Assembly (NCBI GenBank): GCA_002840685.1
Contig: PHBU01000007.1
Span: forward strand, 62,001-126,000
From: Chloroflexi bacterium HGW-Chloroflexi-6
GTDB taxonomy: Bacteria > Chloroflexota > Anaerolineae > Anaerolineales > Villigracilaceae
Direction: 5' to 3'
Length of the DNA stretch: 64,000 nt
The notes beneath the pieces were generated by a model that saw only the letters and a program-made list of their open reading frames with translations, was not told the origin of the DNA and did not search any database. Shown piece by piece: positions 41,724-49,764 of the stretch. How positions within the stretch are numbered: position 1 is the stretch's first letter; the number at the start of each line of letters is the position of its first letter. Both the position numbers and the translations under genes were made by a program.

Positions 41724-43049
41724 TTAGGGGGATTCCGTTAAAGTAGGGATACTGGTAATGGTCGGCGTGGCGCTGGGTTGGAAGCGCGGCGTATTGGATG
41801 GAGTCGGGCTGACGGTTGGCGTGGGGGTCTGGATGCCGTCCAGGGTGTAGATGCGATTGACCACTTCGCCGGGGTTGCCCAGCAGGCCAAAATCGAACTG
41901 ATTGTAAATGACCTGAACTGCGCCGCCATTTCCGGTCAGGATTTCGATGCGTTCCTGTCCATCGAAAACCAGGGCCGCGCCGGGAGCGATCCGCGCATCC
42001 AGTTTGACTTCACCATCCACAATCACGCGCACGAAGACACGCTCACGCACCAGGACGGTGATTTGCAAGATCGAACCGGGCGGAAGATCCGTTGCATCAA
42101 TTGCCAGGGTGGCTTCTTCTTCAAGCGCCGGCAGGGGCGTTCCCAGTTCTTCTACGCTCGTCGGCAGGCTTTCGGGGGTTTCTGTTATTTCGGCCTGCGG
42201 GCTGGCAAGCAGCACGTCAGAAATGGAGGGCGCCTGCGCTTCTTCTTCGGCTTCCTGTGAAGAGATGATGCGGAGCGCGCCCCAGAATACCAGCGCGGTG
42301 ATGCTGACGATCATCAGCGTTCCAAAGGCCAGGTCGGGGCTGAGCAGCCGCCGTATCCACAGCGGCCAGATCCAACGGCGGCGCTGACTTTGAATTGGGA
42401 TGACCTGGCGCTCGGCGCGGCGGGCTTGCAGGCCTTCGGCAAAACGCAGCAGCATCGCATCCCCGTTCATATCCAGAAAGTTGGCGTAGGTGTTCAACAA
42501 TCCGCGCGCCTGGACGGGGGAGGGCAGGCTCTCGAAGTCACCCTGCTCGATGATCAGCAGGTTGGCCTGGCGCACGCGCGTATGCCGCTCAATTTCTTCC
42601 AGGGTCAGGCCGAGCAGTTCCCGGCGTTGGCGAAGCGATAAACCCAATTGGCGAAAGATCAAATCTGACGGATGGGGCTCACTGATTTGATCCGTCTCGC
42701 TGGCGAACTCGCTGGTTTCTGTTTCGGGCAGTTTGATGGGTTCTGGTTGTGGTTCCGGCTCTGGTTCGGGTTCTGGCTGTGGGGCAGGCTCAGGTTCGGT
42801 TGCCGCTTGGGGAACTTGTGACTCGCCTGCCTGGACGGGGTTTAGGAGCGTGGCTACATCCAGCCCCAAAAACTCGGCATAGGCGCGCAAAAAACCGCGC
42901 GCCTGCACGGCAGATGGCATGCTCGAAAGATCGTCCGACTCCATGGCTTCGATGTAATAACTGCGAATCCTGGTAGCCTGCACAACCTGCGGAATGCTTA
43001 GTTTGCGGGCTTCACGCGCCGCGCGGAGTTTTTTGCCAAATGTGGACAT
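41724..43049 (-). CDS. RodZ-like membrane protein with two HTH domains
   Basis: The 441-residue protein has two related Cro/RodZ-type HTH domains: residues 3-70 (LRAAREARKLSIPQVVQATR) and about 130-195 (LRQRRELLGLTLEEIERHTR), joined by a Glu/Pro-rich linker with EPEPEP repeats. A single transmembrane helix (AFGTLMIVSITALVFWGALR) precedes a C-terminal DUF4115-like beta domain and a Thr/Pro tail. Single-HTH RodZ binds MreB in rod-shape control; the duplicated HTH here is unusual. Confidence 0.85.
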   Translation of the reverse strand: MSTFGKKLRAAREARKLSIPQVVQATRIRSYYIEAMESDDLSSMPSAVQARGFLRAYAEFLGLDVATLLNPVQAGESQVPQAATEPEPAPQPEPEPEPEPQPEPIKLPETETSEFASETDQISEPHPSDLIFRQLGLSLRQRRELLGLTLEEIERHTRVRQANLLIIEQGDFESLPSPVQARGLLNTYANFLDMNGDAMLLRFAEGLQARRAERQVIPIQSQRRRWIWPLWIRRLLSPDLAFGTLMIVSITALVFWGALRIISSQEAEEEAQAPSISDVLLASPQAEITETPESLPTSVEELGTPLPALEEEATLAIDATDLPPGSILQITVLVRERVFVRVIVDGEVKLDARIAPGAALVFDGQERIEILTGNGGAVQVIYNQFDFGLLGNPGEVVNRIYTLDGIQTPTPTVSPTPSNTPRFQPSATPTITSIPTLTESP

Positions 43050-43064
43050 AAATGCTTAAAAAAA

Positions 43065-43106
43065 CATCACCGATGCCCCCTGTTTTGCCGGGTTGTATCG
43101 GTGATG
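43065..43106 (-). terminator. Terminator after rplI
   Basis: CATCACCGAT (43065-43074) pairs with ATCGGTGATG (43097-43106). Read leftward the stem ends in a T-run, just before the RodZ-like start. Confidence 0.85.
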
Positions 43107-43126
43107 TGGCACTGACTGGGGAAGGG

Positions 43127-43687
43127 TTAGCCCTCTGCGGGGGCTTCTTCGGTCGGGGCTTCTTCAACTGGAGCAGCTTCCACCGGGGCAGCTTCTTTCT
43201 TGCTTTCAACGGCGGGAGCAGCTTCTTCGAGCGGGTTGGCTTCGCCTTCGCGATAAGCGATCACTGGAATGGTGGGGATCATGTCCACCGTCAGGCGGAT
43301 CGAGGCGGTGTGTTCGCCCAGTTCGCGCACCGATTGCAGATCGATTTGCTGGCGTTTGATTTCGATACCGGTTTTGGCCTTGATGGCATCGGCAACATCC
43401 TGGCTGGTGATCGAACCGTATAACTTGCCGGTTTCACCTGCTTTGACAGCAAAAGCCAGCTTGACGCCTTTCAAGACTTCGGCAACTGCGCTCATTTCGT
43501 GGTTGAGGGCGGCGCGACGCTTGGTTGCATCCTGTCGAATTCGATCCGACTGGCGCAGGGCGCCGGCGGTGGCGAGCAAAGCCATTCCCTGCGGGAGCAG
43601 GAAGTTGCGGCCATAACCATCGGCAACCTTTTTAATGTCACCGGCGCGGCCAAGCTTGTAAACATCTTTGATCAAAAGTACTTTCAT
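43127..43687 (-). CDS. rplI: Ribosomal protein L9 with acidic C-terminal extension
   Basis: The 186-residue protein opens with the L9 signature KVLLIKDVYKLGRAGDIKKV and GYGRNFLLPQGMALLAT, then a central helix and the C-terminal rRNA-binding domain (KLYGSITSQDVADAIKAKTG). It is about 35 residues longer than usual because of an Ala/Glu/Pro-rich tail (EAAPVEAAPVEEAPTEEAPA). I start it at 43687 (MKVLLIKD) as in the family; an in-frame ATG 21 bases upstream is possible. Confidence 0.93.
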   Translation of the reverse strand: MKVLLIKDVYKLGRAGDIKKVADGYGRNFLLPQGMALLATAGALRQSDRIRQDATKRRAALNHEMSAVAEVLKGVKLAFAVKAGETGKLYGSITSQDVADAIKAKTGIEIKRQQIDLQSVRELGEHTASIRLTVDMIPTIPVIAYREGEANPLEEAAPAVESKKEAAPVEAAPVEEAPTEEAPAEG

Positions 43688-43874
43688 TTTTTTTTCTAGC
43701 CCTTTCATGGCAAAAAAAATTAGAGCGAAGGGTACAACGCTCTTGGGGTTGTGATTTTACCAAAGGGTTCGCGGCCCGTCAATCACGGGTTTTGCGGCCC
43801 GACCATTCACCCATGTTTTTGTAATTGAAAACCAGTCAGTTTTTGGTACACTTATTATATACATGGAGAAAAAA

Positions 43875-44270
43875 ATGGACGAGCGCAGAAAATTCCCCCG
43901 TAAGTACTTAATGGTTTACTCACGAGTCTTTGATCGTGAGAGTGGCAAAGTTCTTGGCTATCTCTCTGATATGAACCTGTCGGGTGCGATGATCATTAGC
44001 GACGACCCCATGGTTGAAGGCGTCGTTCTTTCATTGCGATTTGACCTGCCCGATCCGCCGCTTTTTTCCACCGATCGCCTGAACCTGCCAGCTCGTGTTG
44101 CCTGGTGCCAGCCTGATATCGACCCGGCCTTCTATAACATTGGCTTTCAGTTTGGCACCGTCACCGCCGAGCAGGCCAAGATCATTGGAGAAATGATCGA
44201 AGCTTATGAATTCCGGCGCGACATTCCCCTCTACCCGCCCTCTCCCAACTCTTTGATGGATGATTTCTAA
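43875..44270 (+). CDS. PilZ domain c-di-GMP-binding protein
   Basis: The 131-residue single PilZ domain has both ligand motifs: RRKFPR (RxxxR) at the N-terminus and the D/NxSxxG block DMNLSGAMI. It should bind c-di-GMP. The ATG at 43875 is preferred because GGAG lies 6 bases upstream; an ATG at 43863 would read through that site. The next ATG overlaps its 3' end by 11 bases, so it is coupled to the phosphatase gene. Confidence 0.88.
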   Translation: MDERRKFPRKYLMVYSRVFDRESGKVLGYLSDMNLSGAMIISDDPMVEGVVLSLRFDLPDPPLFSTDRLNLPARVAWCQPDIDPAFYNIGFQFGTVTAEQAKIIGEMIEAYEFRRDIPLYPPSPNSLMDDF

Positions 44271-44811
44271 GCCGCTGCTGCAACTTGCCCGACCCATTTT
44301 AGAATCCTACTGGGTTGTCCCTGGCCGGATTCTGGCGGGGGAATATCCAGCCACATCGTATAGCCCCGAACGCGCCCGTCAACGCATCGCCGCCTTGTTG
44401 CAAGACGGCTTCGACAGTTTCGTCGACCTGACCAGCCCTGCCGAAATTGTCTCTTATGAGCCGCTTCTTCAACAGGAATCCGCCGAACATGCTCTGCAAG
44501 CGCATTACCAGCGCTTCCCGATTGGCGATTATGGTTTGCCCAGCCCCGAACAAATGCAGGCCATCCTTGACTATCTTGACCAGGCCTACCGGCAAGGGCG
44601 CAAAACTTATCTGCATTGCCAGGGCGGCATAGGCCGTACCGGTACAGTCGTTGGCTGTTATCTCGTCCGGCAGGGTTTGAGCGGCCAGCAGGCCCTCGAC
44701 CAATTGGCCGAATGGTGGCGCGGTGTGCCAAAATCGGCTCATTACCCACATTCTCCCGAAACCCACGAACAAGAAAATTTTGTGCGCAACTGGCGCGCGC
44801 ACGGCGTATAA
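44260..44811 (+). CDS. Dual-specificity/tyrosine-type protein phosphatase
   Basis: The 183-residue protein has the CX5R signature HCQGGIGRTGTV with nucleophilic Cys and phosphate-binding Arg, and an upstream FVDLTSPAEI stretch that holds the general-acid region. It belongs to the DSP/cyclin-phosphatase-like group. The substrate is unknown. It overlaps the PilZ gene and is followed by a methyltransferase gene after 7 bases. Confidence 0.88.
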   Translation: MISKPLLQLARPILESYWVVPGRILAGEYPATSYSPERARQRIAALLQDGFDSFVDLTSPAEIVSYEPLLQQESAEHALQAHYQRFPIGDYGLPSPEQMQAILDYLDQAYRQGRKTYLHCQGGIGRTGTVVGCYLVRQGLSGQQALDQLAEWWRGVPKSAHYPHSPETHEQENFVRNWRAHGV

Positions 44812-44818
44812 TCGAGCC

Positions 44819-45553
44819 ATGAACTGGCATGCCCGTTACCAACAACAAGCCCGCTGGACTGAAAACACGCGGGATTATTTATTTAAACGCGCCGGCTTGA
44901 ACGCTGCCAAACGGGTTTTGGAAGTAGGCTGCGGTACCGGCGCGTTATGGGAGCATTTTTCGTTGCCCGCCGGCGCATCGGCTCACGGCCTCGACCTGAG
45001 CCTCGATTCCGTTGCGCAGGCGCGCCACAACGCCTCGGACTTGTCTGCCGTCAACGGCTTAGGCGAGTTTTTGCCGTATCCCGATGGCTGTTTCAACCTT
45101 GTGTTTTGCCACTACCTGTTGCTCTGGGCGCAAAAACCAGAGCAGATCCTGCGCGAAATGGCGCGAGTTACCCGCCCTGGCGGTGCGGTGCTGGCCCTGG
45201 CCGAACCCGACCACGCCGCTCGTATCGATCATCCGGCCGGGCTGCAAACTCTGGGGCGCTGGCAGGTCGAAGCGCTTGCCGCCCAGGGAGTCAACCCATA
45301 CATGGGGCGACAACTGGCCGGGGCCTTCGCTGATGCGGGCATCCGGCTGGTCGAAAACGGGGTTATCGGCGGCGGGTGGAGCGCTCCGACCGTCGACGAA
45401 ACGGATATGGAATGGGCTGTGCTCGAAGACGATTTGGCGGGCCGCGTCCAGGCCCGGGATATCCAAAAAATGAAAATGCTTGACCGGCAAGCCCGCTTGA
45501 GCGGGGAACGGGTGCTTTTTGTGCCGACATTCTATGCCTGGGGGCGGGTTTGA
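44819..45553 (+). CDS. SAM-dependent methyltransferase (class I)
   Basis: The 244-residue protein has the motif I VLEVGCGTGALWEHF, motif II-like acidic LDLSLDS, and FCHYLLLWAQKPEQILREMA with the following TRPGGAVLALAEP block, as in UbiE/Methyltransf_11 proteins. Substrate unknown. The ATG at 44819 (MNWHARYQQQ) starts the recognisable domain; the frame is open further upstream inside the phosphatase gene. Confidence 0.87.
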   Translation: MNWHARYQQQARWTENTRDYLFKRAGLNAAKRVLEVGCGTGALWEHFSLPAGASAHGLDLSLDSVAQARHNASDLSAVNGLGEFLPYPDGCFNLVFCHYLLLWAQKPEQILREMARVTRPGGAVLALAEPDHAARIDHPAGLQTLGRWQVEALAAQGVNPYMGRQLAGAFADAGIRLVENGVIGGGWSAPTVDETDMEWAVLEDDLAGRVQARDIQKMKMLDRQARLSGERVLFVPTFYAWGRV

Positions 45554-45594
45554 GAGTGGATGCGGTATAATCGTCGCATCATTTGGAGGCAGTT

Positions 45595-46197
45595 TTGGAA
45601 GAATTTACCACAGAGACATCTATCCCCGCCCCGGAAACCGAGCTTGAACCCCAAAAAGAAGACCGGACGGGCTGGTATCAACTTTTATACGATATTTTAG
45701 AAACAGTTCTTCTTTCGGCGGCGCTTTTTCTGGTGATCAATGCTCTGACAGCCCGGGTGCGGGTGGATGGCTATAGTATGTTGCCCACCCTCGAAGATGG
45801 GAATTTTGTACTGGTCAATCGGTTGGCGTATCGCTTCGGCGAACCGCAGCGTGGTGATATCATCGTTTTTCATTTCGATTTGACTCACCAGGATCTGATC
45901 AAACGCGTGGTTGGCCTGCCCGGCGACGAGGTGCGTGTCGAGAACGGTCTCGTTTATGTCAATGGGGTTGGATTGTCTGAAACGTACATTGCCGCAGTGC
46001 CCAATTACACTGGTACCTGGCTTGTTCCTTCGGGTAATCTTTTTGTATTGGGTGATAACCGTAACGATTCATCAGACTCACATTCGTGGGGTATGTTGCC
46101 CTTTGATAAAGTGGTTGGCAAGGCTGTATTGGTATACTGGCCGTTTGAACGTTGGACGATGTTGGATCATGTTGATTTGATTAAGGCGAGCCAATGA
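45595..46197 (+). CDS. lepB: Signal peptidase I
   Basis: The 200-residue membrane protease cleaves signal peptides from exported proteins. After a cytoplasmic N-terminus it has one membrane helix (LETVLLSAALFLVINALTAR), the catalytic Ser in GYSMLPTLEDGN, the catalytic Lys in DLIKRVVGLPGD, and the GDNRNDSSDSHSWG box. No ATG fits: GGAGG at 45585-45589 points to the TTG at 45595, rather than the TTG at 45583 that would contain it. The deoC start overlaps its stop. Confidence 0.92.
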   Translation: MEEFTTETSIPAPETELEPQKEDRTGWYQLLYDILETVLLSAALFLVINALTARVRVDGYSMLPTLEDGNFVLVNRLAYRFGEPQRGDIIVFHFDLTHQDLIKRVVGLPGDEVRVENGLVYVNGVGLSETYIAAVPNYTGTWLVPSGNLFVLGDNRNDSSDSHSWGMLPFDKVVGKAVLVYWPFERWTMLDHVDLIKASQ

Positions 46198-46940
46198 TTG
46201 ACTTACAAGATATTCTTGCTCAAACGGATGCTTTTTTGCAGGAATTGCCCCCTGCTCCTCCGGCGCTGGTTTTGCCTGCCGGGGCCGCGTTGGCCGGTTG
46301 GATCGATCATACTGCCTTGAAAGCCGAAACGACCGCCCAGCAGGTCATGAAGTTGTGCCAGGAAGCGCGTCAGCATAACTTTGCAACGGTTTGCGTTAAC
46401 CCTGGTTATGTTCCGCTGGCGGCAGGCGTTTTGCGCGGCAGCGGGGTGGGGGTATGCTCGGTAATCTCTTTCCCGTTAGGGGCGCACTTGCCCTCGTTTA
46501 AGGCGGTCGAGGCCGGTATGGCTATCGAGGCGGGCGCAACCGAGATCGATATGGTGGTCAATATTGGTGCACTCAAAGCAGATGCGCTTGAACTGGTGTA
46601 CGAGGATGTAAAAGCTGTGGTTGATGCCAGCCATGCCCATGATGTGCATGTTAAGGTTATTCTTGAGATGTGTTACCTGGATCAACGCCAGAAAATTGCC
46701 GGATGTTTGATCTCGAAGGCCGCCGGGGCCGATTTCGTCAAGACTTCGACCGGTTTTGGCCCATCAGGCGCAACTGTGGAAGATGTTGCCCTGATGCGGC
46801 GCGTGGTTGGGCCGCATGTAGGCGTCAAGGCTGCCGGGGGCATTCGCACCCTGGCCGATGCGCTGGCCATGATCCGGGCCGGGGCCAACCGCCTGGGCGC
46901 CAGTGCGGGCATTTCCATTTTGCAGGAGGCTGCCCAATGA
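46194..46940 (+). CDS. deoC: Deoxyribose-phosphate aldolase
   Basis: The 248-residue class I aldolase cleaves 2-deoxyribose 5-phosphate to glyceraldehyde 3-phosphate and acetaldehyde in nucleoside catabolism. It shows IDHTALKAETT, FATVCVNPGYVPLA, EIDMVVNIGALKA, and the Schiff-base Lys in ADFVKTSTGFGPSGAT. Its ATG overlaps the lepB stop (ATGA). The last bases overlap the zinc-finger gene start. Confidence 0.95.
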   Translation: MIDLQDILAQTDAFLQELPPAPPALVLPAGAALAGWIDHTALKAETTAQQVMKLCQEARQHNFATVCVNPGYVPLAAGVLRGSGVGVCSVISFPLGAHLPSFKAVEAGMAIEAGATEIDMVVNIGALKADALELVYEDVKAVVDASHAHDVHVKVILEMCYLDQRQKIAGCLISKAAGADFVKTSTGFGPSGATVEDVALMRRVVGPHVGVKAAGGIRTLADALAMIRAGANRLGASAGISILQEAAQ

Positions 46941-47236
46941 GCGAAGAACCCCAGGGCGTTCGCCCCCCTTCTTTTACTTGTAACCACTGCCAGGCCGGGG
47001 TAATGAATTTGGAGTTTATTACCTACTTCACCTGGCTGGATGAAGAGCTTGTGACTGTGCCAAACTTCCCTGCCTGGGTTTGCGATGTGTGCGGCAAGCG
47101 TGAGTACGATGGCCGGGCAGTCAATTGGCTTTCGACGCTGCTCAGTCCGAATGCCGGGCATGCCATCCGCCGACCGCGCGCGCTTCGTCCCCGACCTCGC
47201 CGCCGCACCGACCACCTTGCGCCGCCTTCCGAATAG
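46937..47236 (+). CDS. YgiT-type zinc-finger protein
   Basis: The 99-residue protein has two CxxC pairs, CNHCQAG and CDVCGKREYDG, separated by about 40 residues with the YgiT/MqsA-like pattern VTVPNFPAWVCDVCG. The C-terminal tail is Arg/Pro-rich. There is no HTH domain and no toxin partner, so it is not an MqsA antitoxin. AGGAGG precedes the ATG, which overlaps the deoC stop. Confidence 0.82.
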   Translation: MSEEPQGVRPPSFTCNHCQAGVMNLEFITYFTWLDEELVTVPNFPAWVCDVCGKREYDGRAVNWLSTLLSPNAGHAIRRPRALRPRPRRRTDHLAPPSE

Positions 47237-47245
47237 TGAGTTGCC

Positions 47246-47791
47246 ATGAACATGGATACGCAGACCGGCACCAACCGCTTCGTCAATGCTGATTTTTTTA
47301 CGCCGAGCTATCGCATCGTGGGTAAAATTTCCGTACCATCGACAGGTTTGATGGGCTTGTTGAATGATCCGCATAACTCGTTTGCGGAAATTCACGATGC
47401 GCGCCTGGCGCGCCTGCCCATGCCGACCAAGCTGGTGGATCACTACCAGTCAGTGCGTGTGGTCAAATCGCAATTATTTGCGGTCTGCCTGGCGCGGCGC
47501 GAGGATCTTGGTCCGCAGGCGATAACACGCGGCGGCTATGTGCGCGTGTCAGAATTTCCGATTCGGGTTACAACATCGATTTATGATCTGGCAGGGATTA
47601 TCGAGTGGTCTGGCCGCTTTGATTTTTCAGTGATTATGTCTGAAGGAACGCGCGAATTTGTGCCAATGTACGATGCCTTGCTGACGGCGATCTTGATCCC
47701 GGCCTTGAAGGTCGATAGCCCGGCGATTTTGTTCAACCGCAAACATATCGATTTACTGGCGCTCAAAAGCCATCATGTTGACGAGCCATGA
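47246..47791 (+). CDS. Conserved hypothetical protein
   Basis: The 181-residue protein is unrecognised. It is soluble with alternating beta strands (YRIVGKISVPSTGLMGLLND, YVRVSEFPIRVTTSIYDLAG, PAILFNRKHIDLLAL) and no signal peptide. The gap of 9 bases to the zinc-finger gene suggests the same operon. The tRNA-Glu promoter begins 26 bases after its stop. Confidence 0.65.
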   Translation: MNMDTQTGTNRFVNADFFTPSYRIVGKISVPSTGLMGLLNDPHNSFAEIHDARLARLPMPTKLVDHYQSVRVVKSQLFAVCLARREDLGPQAITRGGYVRVSEFPIRVTTSIYDLAGIIEWSGRFDFSVIMSEGTREFVPMYDALLTAILIPALKVDSPAILFNRKHIDLLALKSHHVDEP

Positions 47792-47817
47792 GTTTTGAAA
47801 ATTAGTCTTAAAAATGC

Positions 47818-47846
47818 TTGACCGATGCAAAAGTGGGTGATAGAAT
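47818..47846 (+). promoter_or_regulatory. Promoter of tRNA-Glu
   Basis: -35 TTGACC (47818-47823) and -10 TAGAAT (47841-47846) have 17-bp spacing; transcription would start about 15 bases before the mature tRNA. Confidence 0.8.
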
Positions 47847-47870
47847 ACAGCCCGCTCGACAAAAAGGAAT

Positions 47871-47946
47871 GCCCCCATCGTCTAGTGGACTAGGACGCAG
47901 CCCTTTCAAGGCTACGACCGGGGTTCGAATCCCCGTGGGGGCACCA
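47871..47946 (+). tRNA. tRNA-Glu (anticodon UUC)
   Basis: The 76-base gene folds as a cloverleaf: acceptor GCCCCCA pairs with TGGGGGC, the anticodon loop is CTTTCAA with anticodon TTC, the T-arm reads CGGGGTTCGAATCCCCG, and the encoded 3' end is ACCA. It has its own promoter and terminator. The integrated element begins just beyond it, and tRNA 3' ends are common integration targets. Confidence 0.97.
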
Positions 47947-47955
47947 ACATAGATC

Positions 47956-48000
47956 CATCTCGAACCACATCGAATAGAAGTGGGTTCGAGATGTTTTCTT
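47956..48000 (+). terminator. Terminator after tRNA-Glu
   Basis: CATCTCGAACC (47956-47966) pairs perfectly with GGTTCGAGATG (47983-47993), followed by TTTTCTTTT. The start codon of the next gene lies inside the right arm (47991). Confidence 0.85.
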
Positions 48001-48221
48001 TTAATAAACAAAATTCCCCTCAGGTTTTAAACAACTTCATATCGGTTGAGACTGCTGTTGCGTACAGTGGTTACAGCCCACAATATCTTAGGCGTCTTCT
48101 CCGTAATTCCAAATTAGATGCCCTAAAGGTTGGCCAGGTATGGCTCATCAATAAAGATGGGCTTGATGCTTATTTGGCTGCAGTTTCTGCTACAACCGAT
48201 CATCGTTTTGGTCCTAAGTAA
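47991..48221 (+). CDS. Excisionase-family HTH DNA-binding protein
   Basis: The 76-residue protein is a MerR/excisionase-type helix-turn-helix: ISVETAVAYSGYSPQYLRRL then LDALKVGQVWLINKDGLDAY. Such proteins accompany recombinases and set the direction of excision. Its ATG sits in the tRNA terminator hairpin and has no good ribosome-binding site. The recombinase starts 25 bases downstream. Confidence 0.78.
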   Translation: MFSFNKQNSPQVLNNFISVETAVAYSGYSPQYLRRLLRNSKLDALKVGQVWLINKDGLDAYLAAVSATTDHRFGPK

Positions 48222-48246
48222 GAATTTTAACAATACGGAGCAGAAC

Positions 48247-49761
48247 ATGATTGGAAAAGTTACATCAAGCAAAGGCCTGGATCCACGGGATATGCCACCA
48301 GGTACTCTCGTTATTATTTATGTTCGCAATTCTCCAGGGGATAACCAGACAATTGAGAGCCAGGAATCAGCGCTGGTGAACCTGTGTCATGAGCGCGGAT
48401 GGAAAATTGTTCGAATTTTTAGAGATAGGTGGGAGTCCGGAAAAACAACAAACCGCGAGGGTTTCGAATATCTGGCCTATGTTACACGTCAGAAACCCCG
48501 AATAGCTCAGATGTTGATCATTTGGGACTTTTCGCGTTTTGGGCGGAATCAAGACACGCAAATGTTTTATAGCGCAGAGATGCGTTTGAATGGCTGGTTG
48601 ATTTATTCGTATCGGGACGATGTTCCTTCTGGTTCTATGGGGCGGATATTTGAAGCGCTTATAGCGTGGAAAAATGAGCAGTTTCTAGTTGATCTTCGAT
48701 TGAACACAATTCGAGGCCTCGCGTTTATAGCAGAACGTGGTTGCTTGCCTGTCGGTTTGGTTTGTAAAGGATATAGGGAAACTATCATTTCCCTCGGCAG
48801 TGTAGCTAGAGATGGTTCTGAGCGAATGGGGCGCAGGCCGGAAGTGGACCCGGATGTTGCGCCTCTGGTAGTGAGGGCCTTTGAAATGAAGGCTTTGGGT
48901 GCTCCTCAGAATGCAATAGCAAAAGCTACAGGATTATATAGTTCTAAATCCGGGTCATGGAATCATTTTTTCTCCAACCGTGCCTATGTAGGAGAATATG
49001 AGTTTCATGGGGAGATATTTACTAATGTTTATCCTGCCTTAATCTCACGAGAACTTTTTAAAACCGTTCAAGAAAAGATAATGCCAAAAGCAACCATTTT
49101 GCGGGCTCGAAAACTACATCCTCGGCGCCGAGGCTCTAGCTTTTTTTTGGCCAGCCAGTCGGTATGCAAATATTGCAACCATCCTATGGAAGGTAAAAGC
49201 GTGCATGGGCACCGTTATTATGTTTGTTCGTTACATAACGAAAAAAGTGAACACTGTCCGGATTCTGAGCTATTACCTGCTGATGACGCTGAACATGAAA
49301 TTCTGAGGGTGCTTCTGGAACATATTGTACAGAAATCGTATTTAAATGATTTACTGCAGTGGACAAACTCATTTCTCAACTCTGGGTTGGATGAAATCTC
49401 CCTCCAATTAAGGGCCCTGGAGGATGAGTTCGTCACTGCTCAGAAACGGGCTAGGAAGATGGCGGTCGCATTTGGGAGTATGGACCAGCCTAGTAAATAT
49501 GCAGAGCAAACTCTGCGCGATGCTGAAGCTCTGGCAAATCAGTTGGAGTCTCAAATTTTTGATTTGCATCAACAGATTTCGAAAAACCGGATTGAATTAT
49601 CACCCGCCCAGATAGAGCCGCTGTCAACTAATTTTGTTGCGATGATCAATCATGGTGAGTATTTTGACCTTCGTGAAGTTATTGAACAATTATGTTCTCG
49701 GATCGTTATATCTAGCAATGAGATTGTTGTTGAAGTTCACTTTCCTGTCGGGGCAATCTAA
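48247..49761 (+). CDS. Large serine recombinase
   Basis: The 504-residue protein catalyses site-specific integration or excision through a Ser-DNA intermediate. The resolvase domain opens VIIYVRNSPGDNQTIESQES, with the probable catalytic Ser29 (the usual form is YxRVS) and later the WDFSRFGRN motif. A recombinase domain (about 190-290), a zinc ribbon (CKYCNHP ... CSLHNEKSEHC) and a coiled coil follow, the layout of phage and ICE large serine integrases. GGAG precedes the ATG at 48247. The TnpB-like gene starts 3 bases after its stop. Confidence 0.92.
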   Translation: MIGKVTSSKGLDPRDMPPGTLVIIYVRNSPGDNQTIESQESALVNLCHERGWKIVRIFRDRWESGKTTNREGFEYLAYVTRQKPRIAQMLIIWDFSRFGRNQDTQMFYSAEMRLNGWLIYSYRDDVPSGSMGRIFEALIAWKNEQFLVDLRLNTIRGLAFIAERGCLPVGLVCKGYRETIISLGSVARDGSERMGRRPEVDPDVAPLVVRAFEMKALGAPQNAIAKATGLYSSKSGSWNHFFSNRAYVGEYEFHGEIFTNVYPALISRELFKTVQEKIMPKATILRARKLHPRRRGSSFFLASQSVCKYCNHPMEGKSVHGHRYYVCSLHNEKSEHCPDSELLPADDAEHEILRVLLEHIVQKSYLNDLLQWTNSFLNSGLDEISLQLRALEDEFVTAQKRARKMAVAFGSMDQPSKYAEQTLRDAEALANQLESQIFDLHQQISKNRIELSPAQIEPLSTNFVAMINHGEYFDLREVIEQLCSRIVISSNEIVVEVHFPVGAI

Positions 49762-49764
49762 ATT

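Noticed and set aside
46937-47236. MqsA-type antitoxin
   Set aside because: It has the zinc finger only, no HTH domain and no adjacent toxin.
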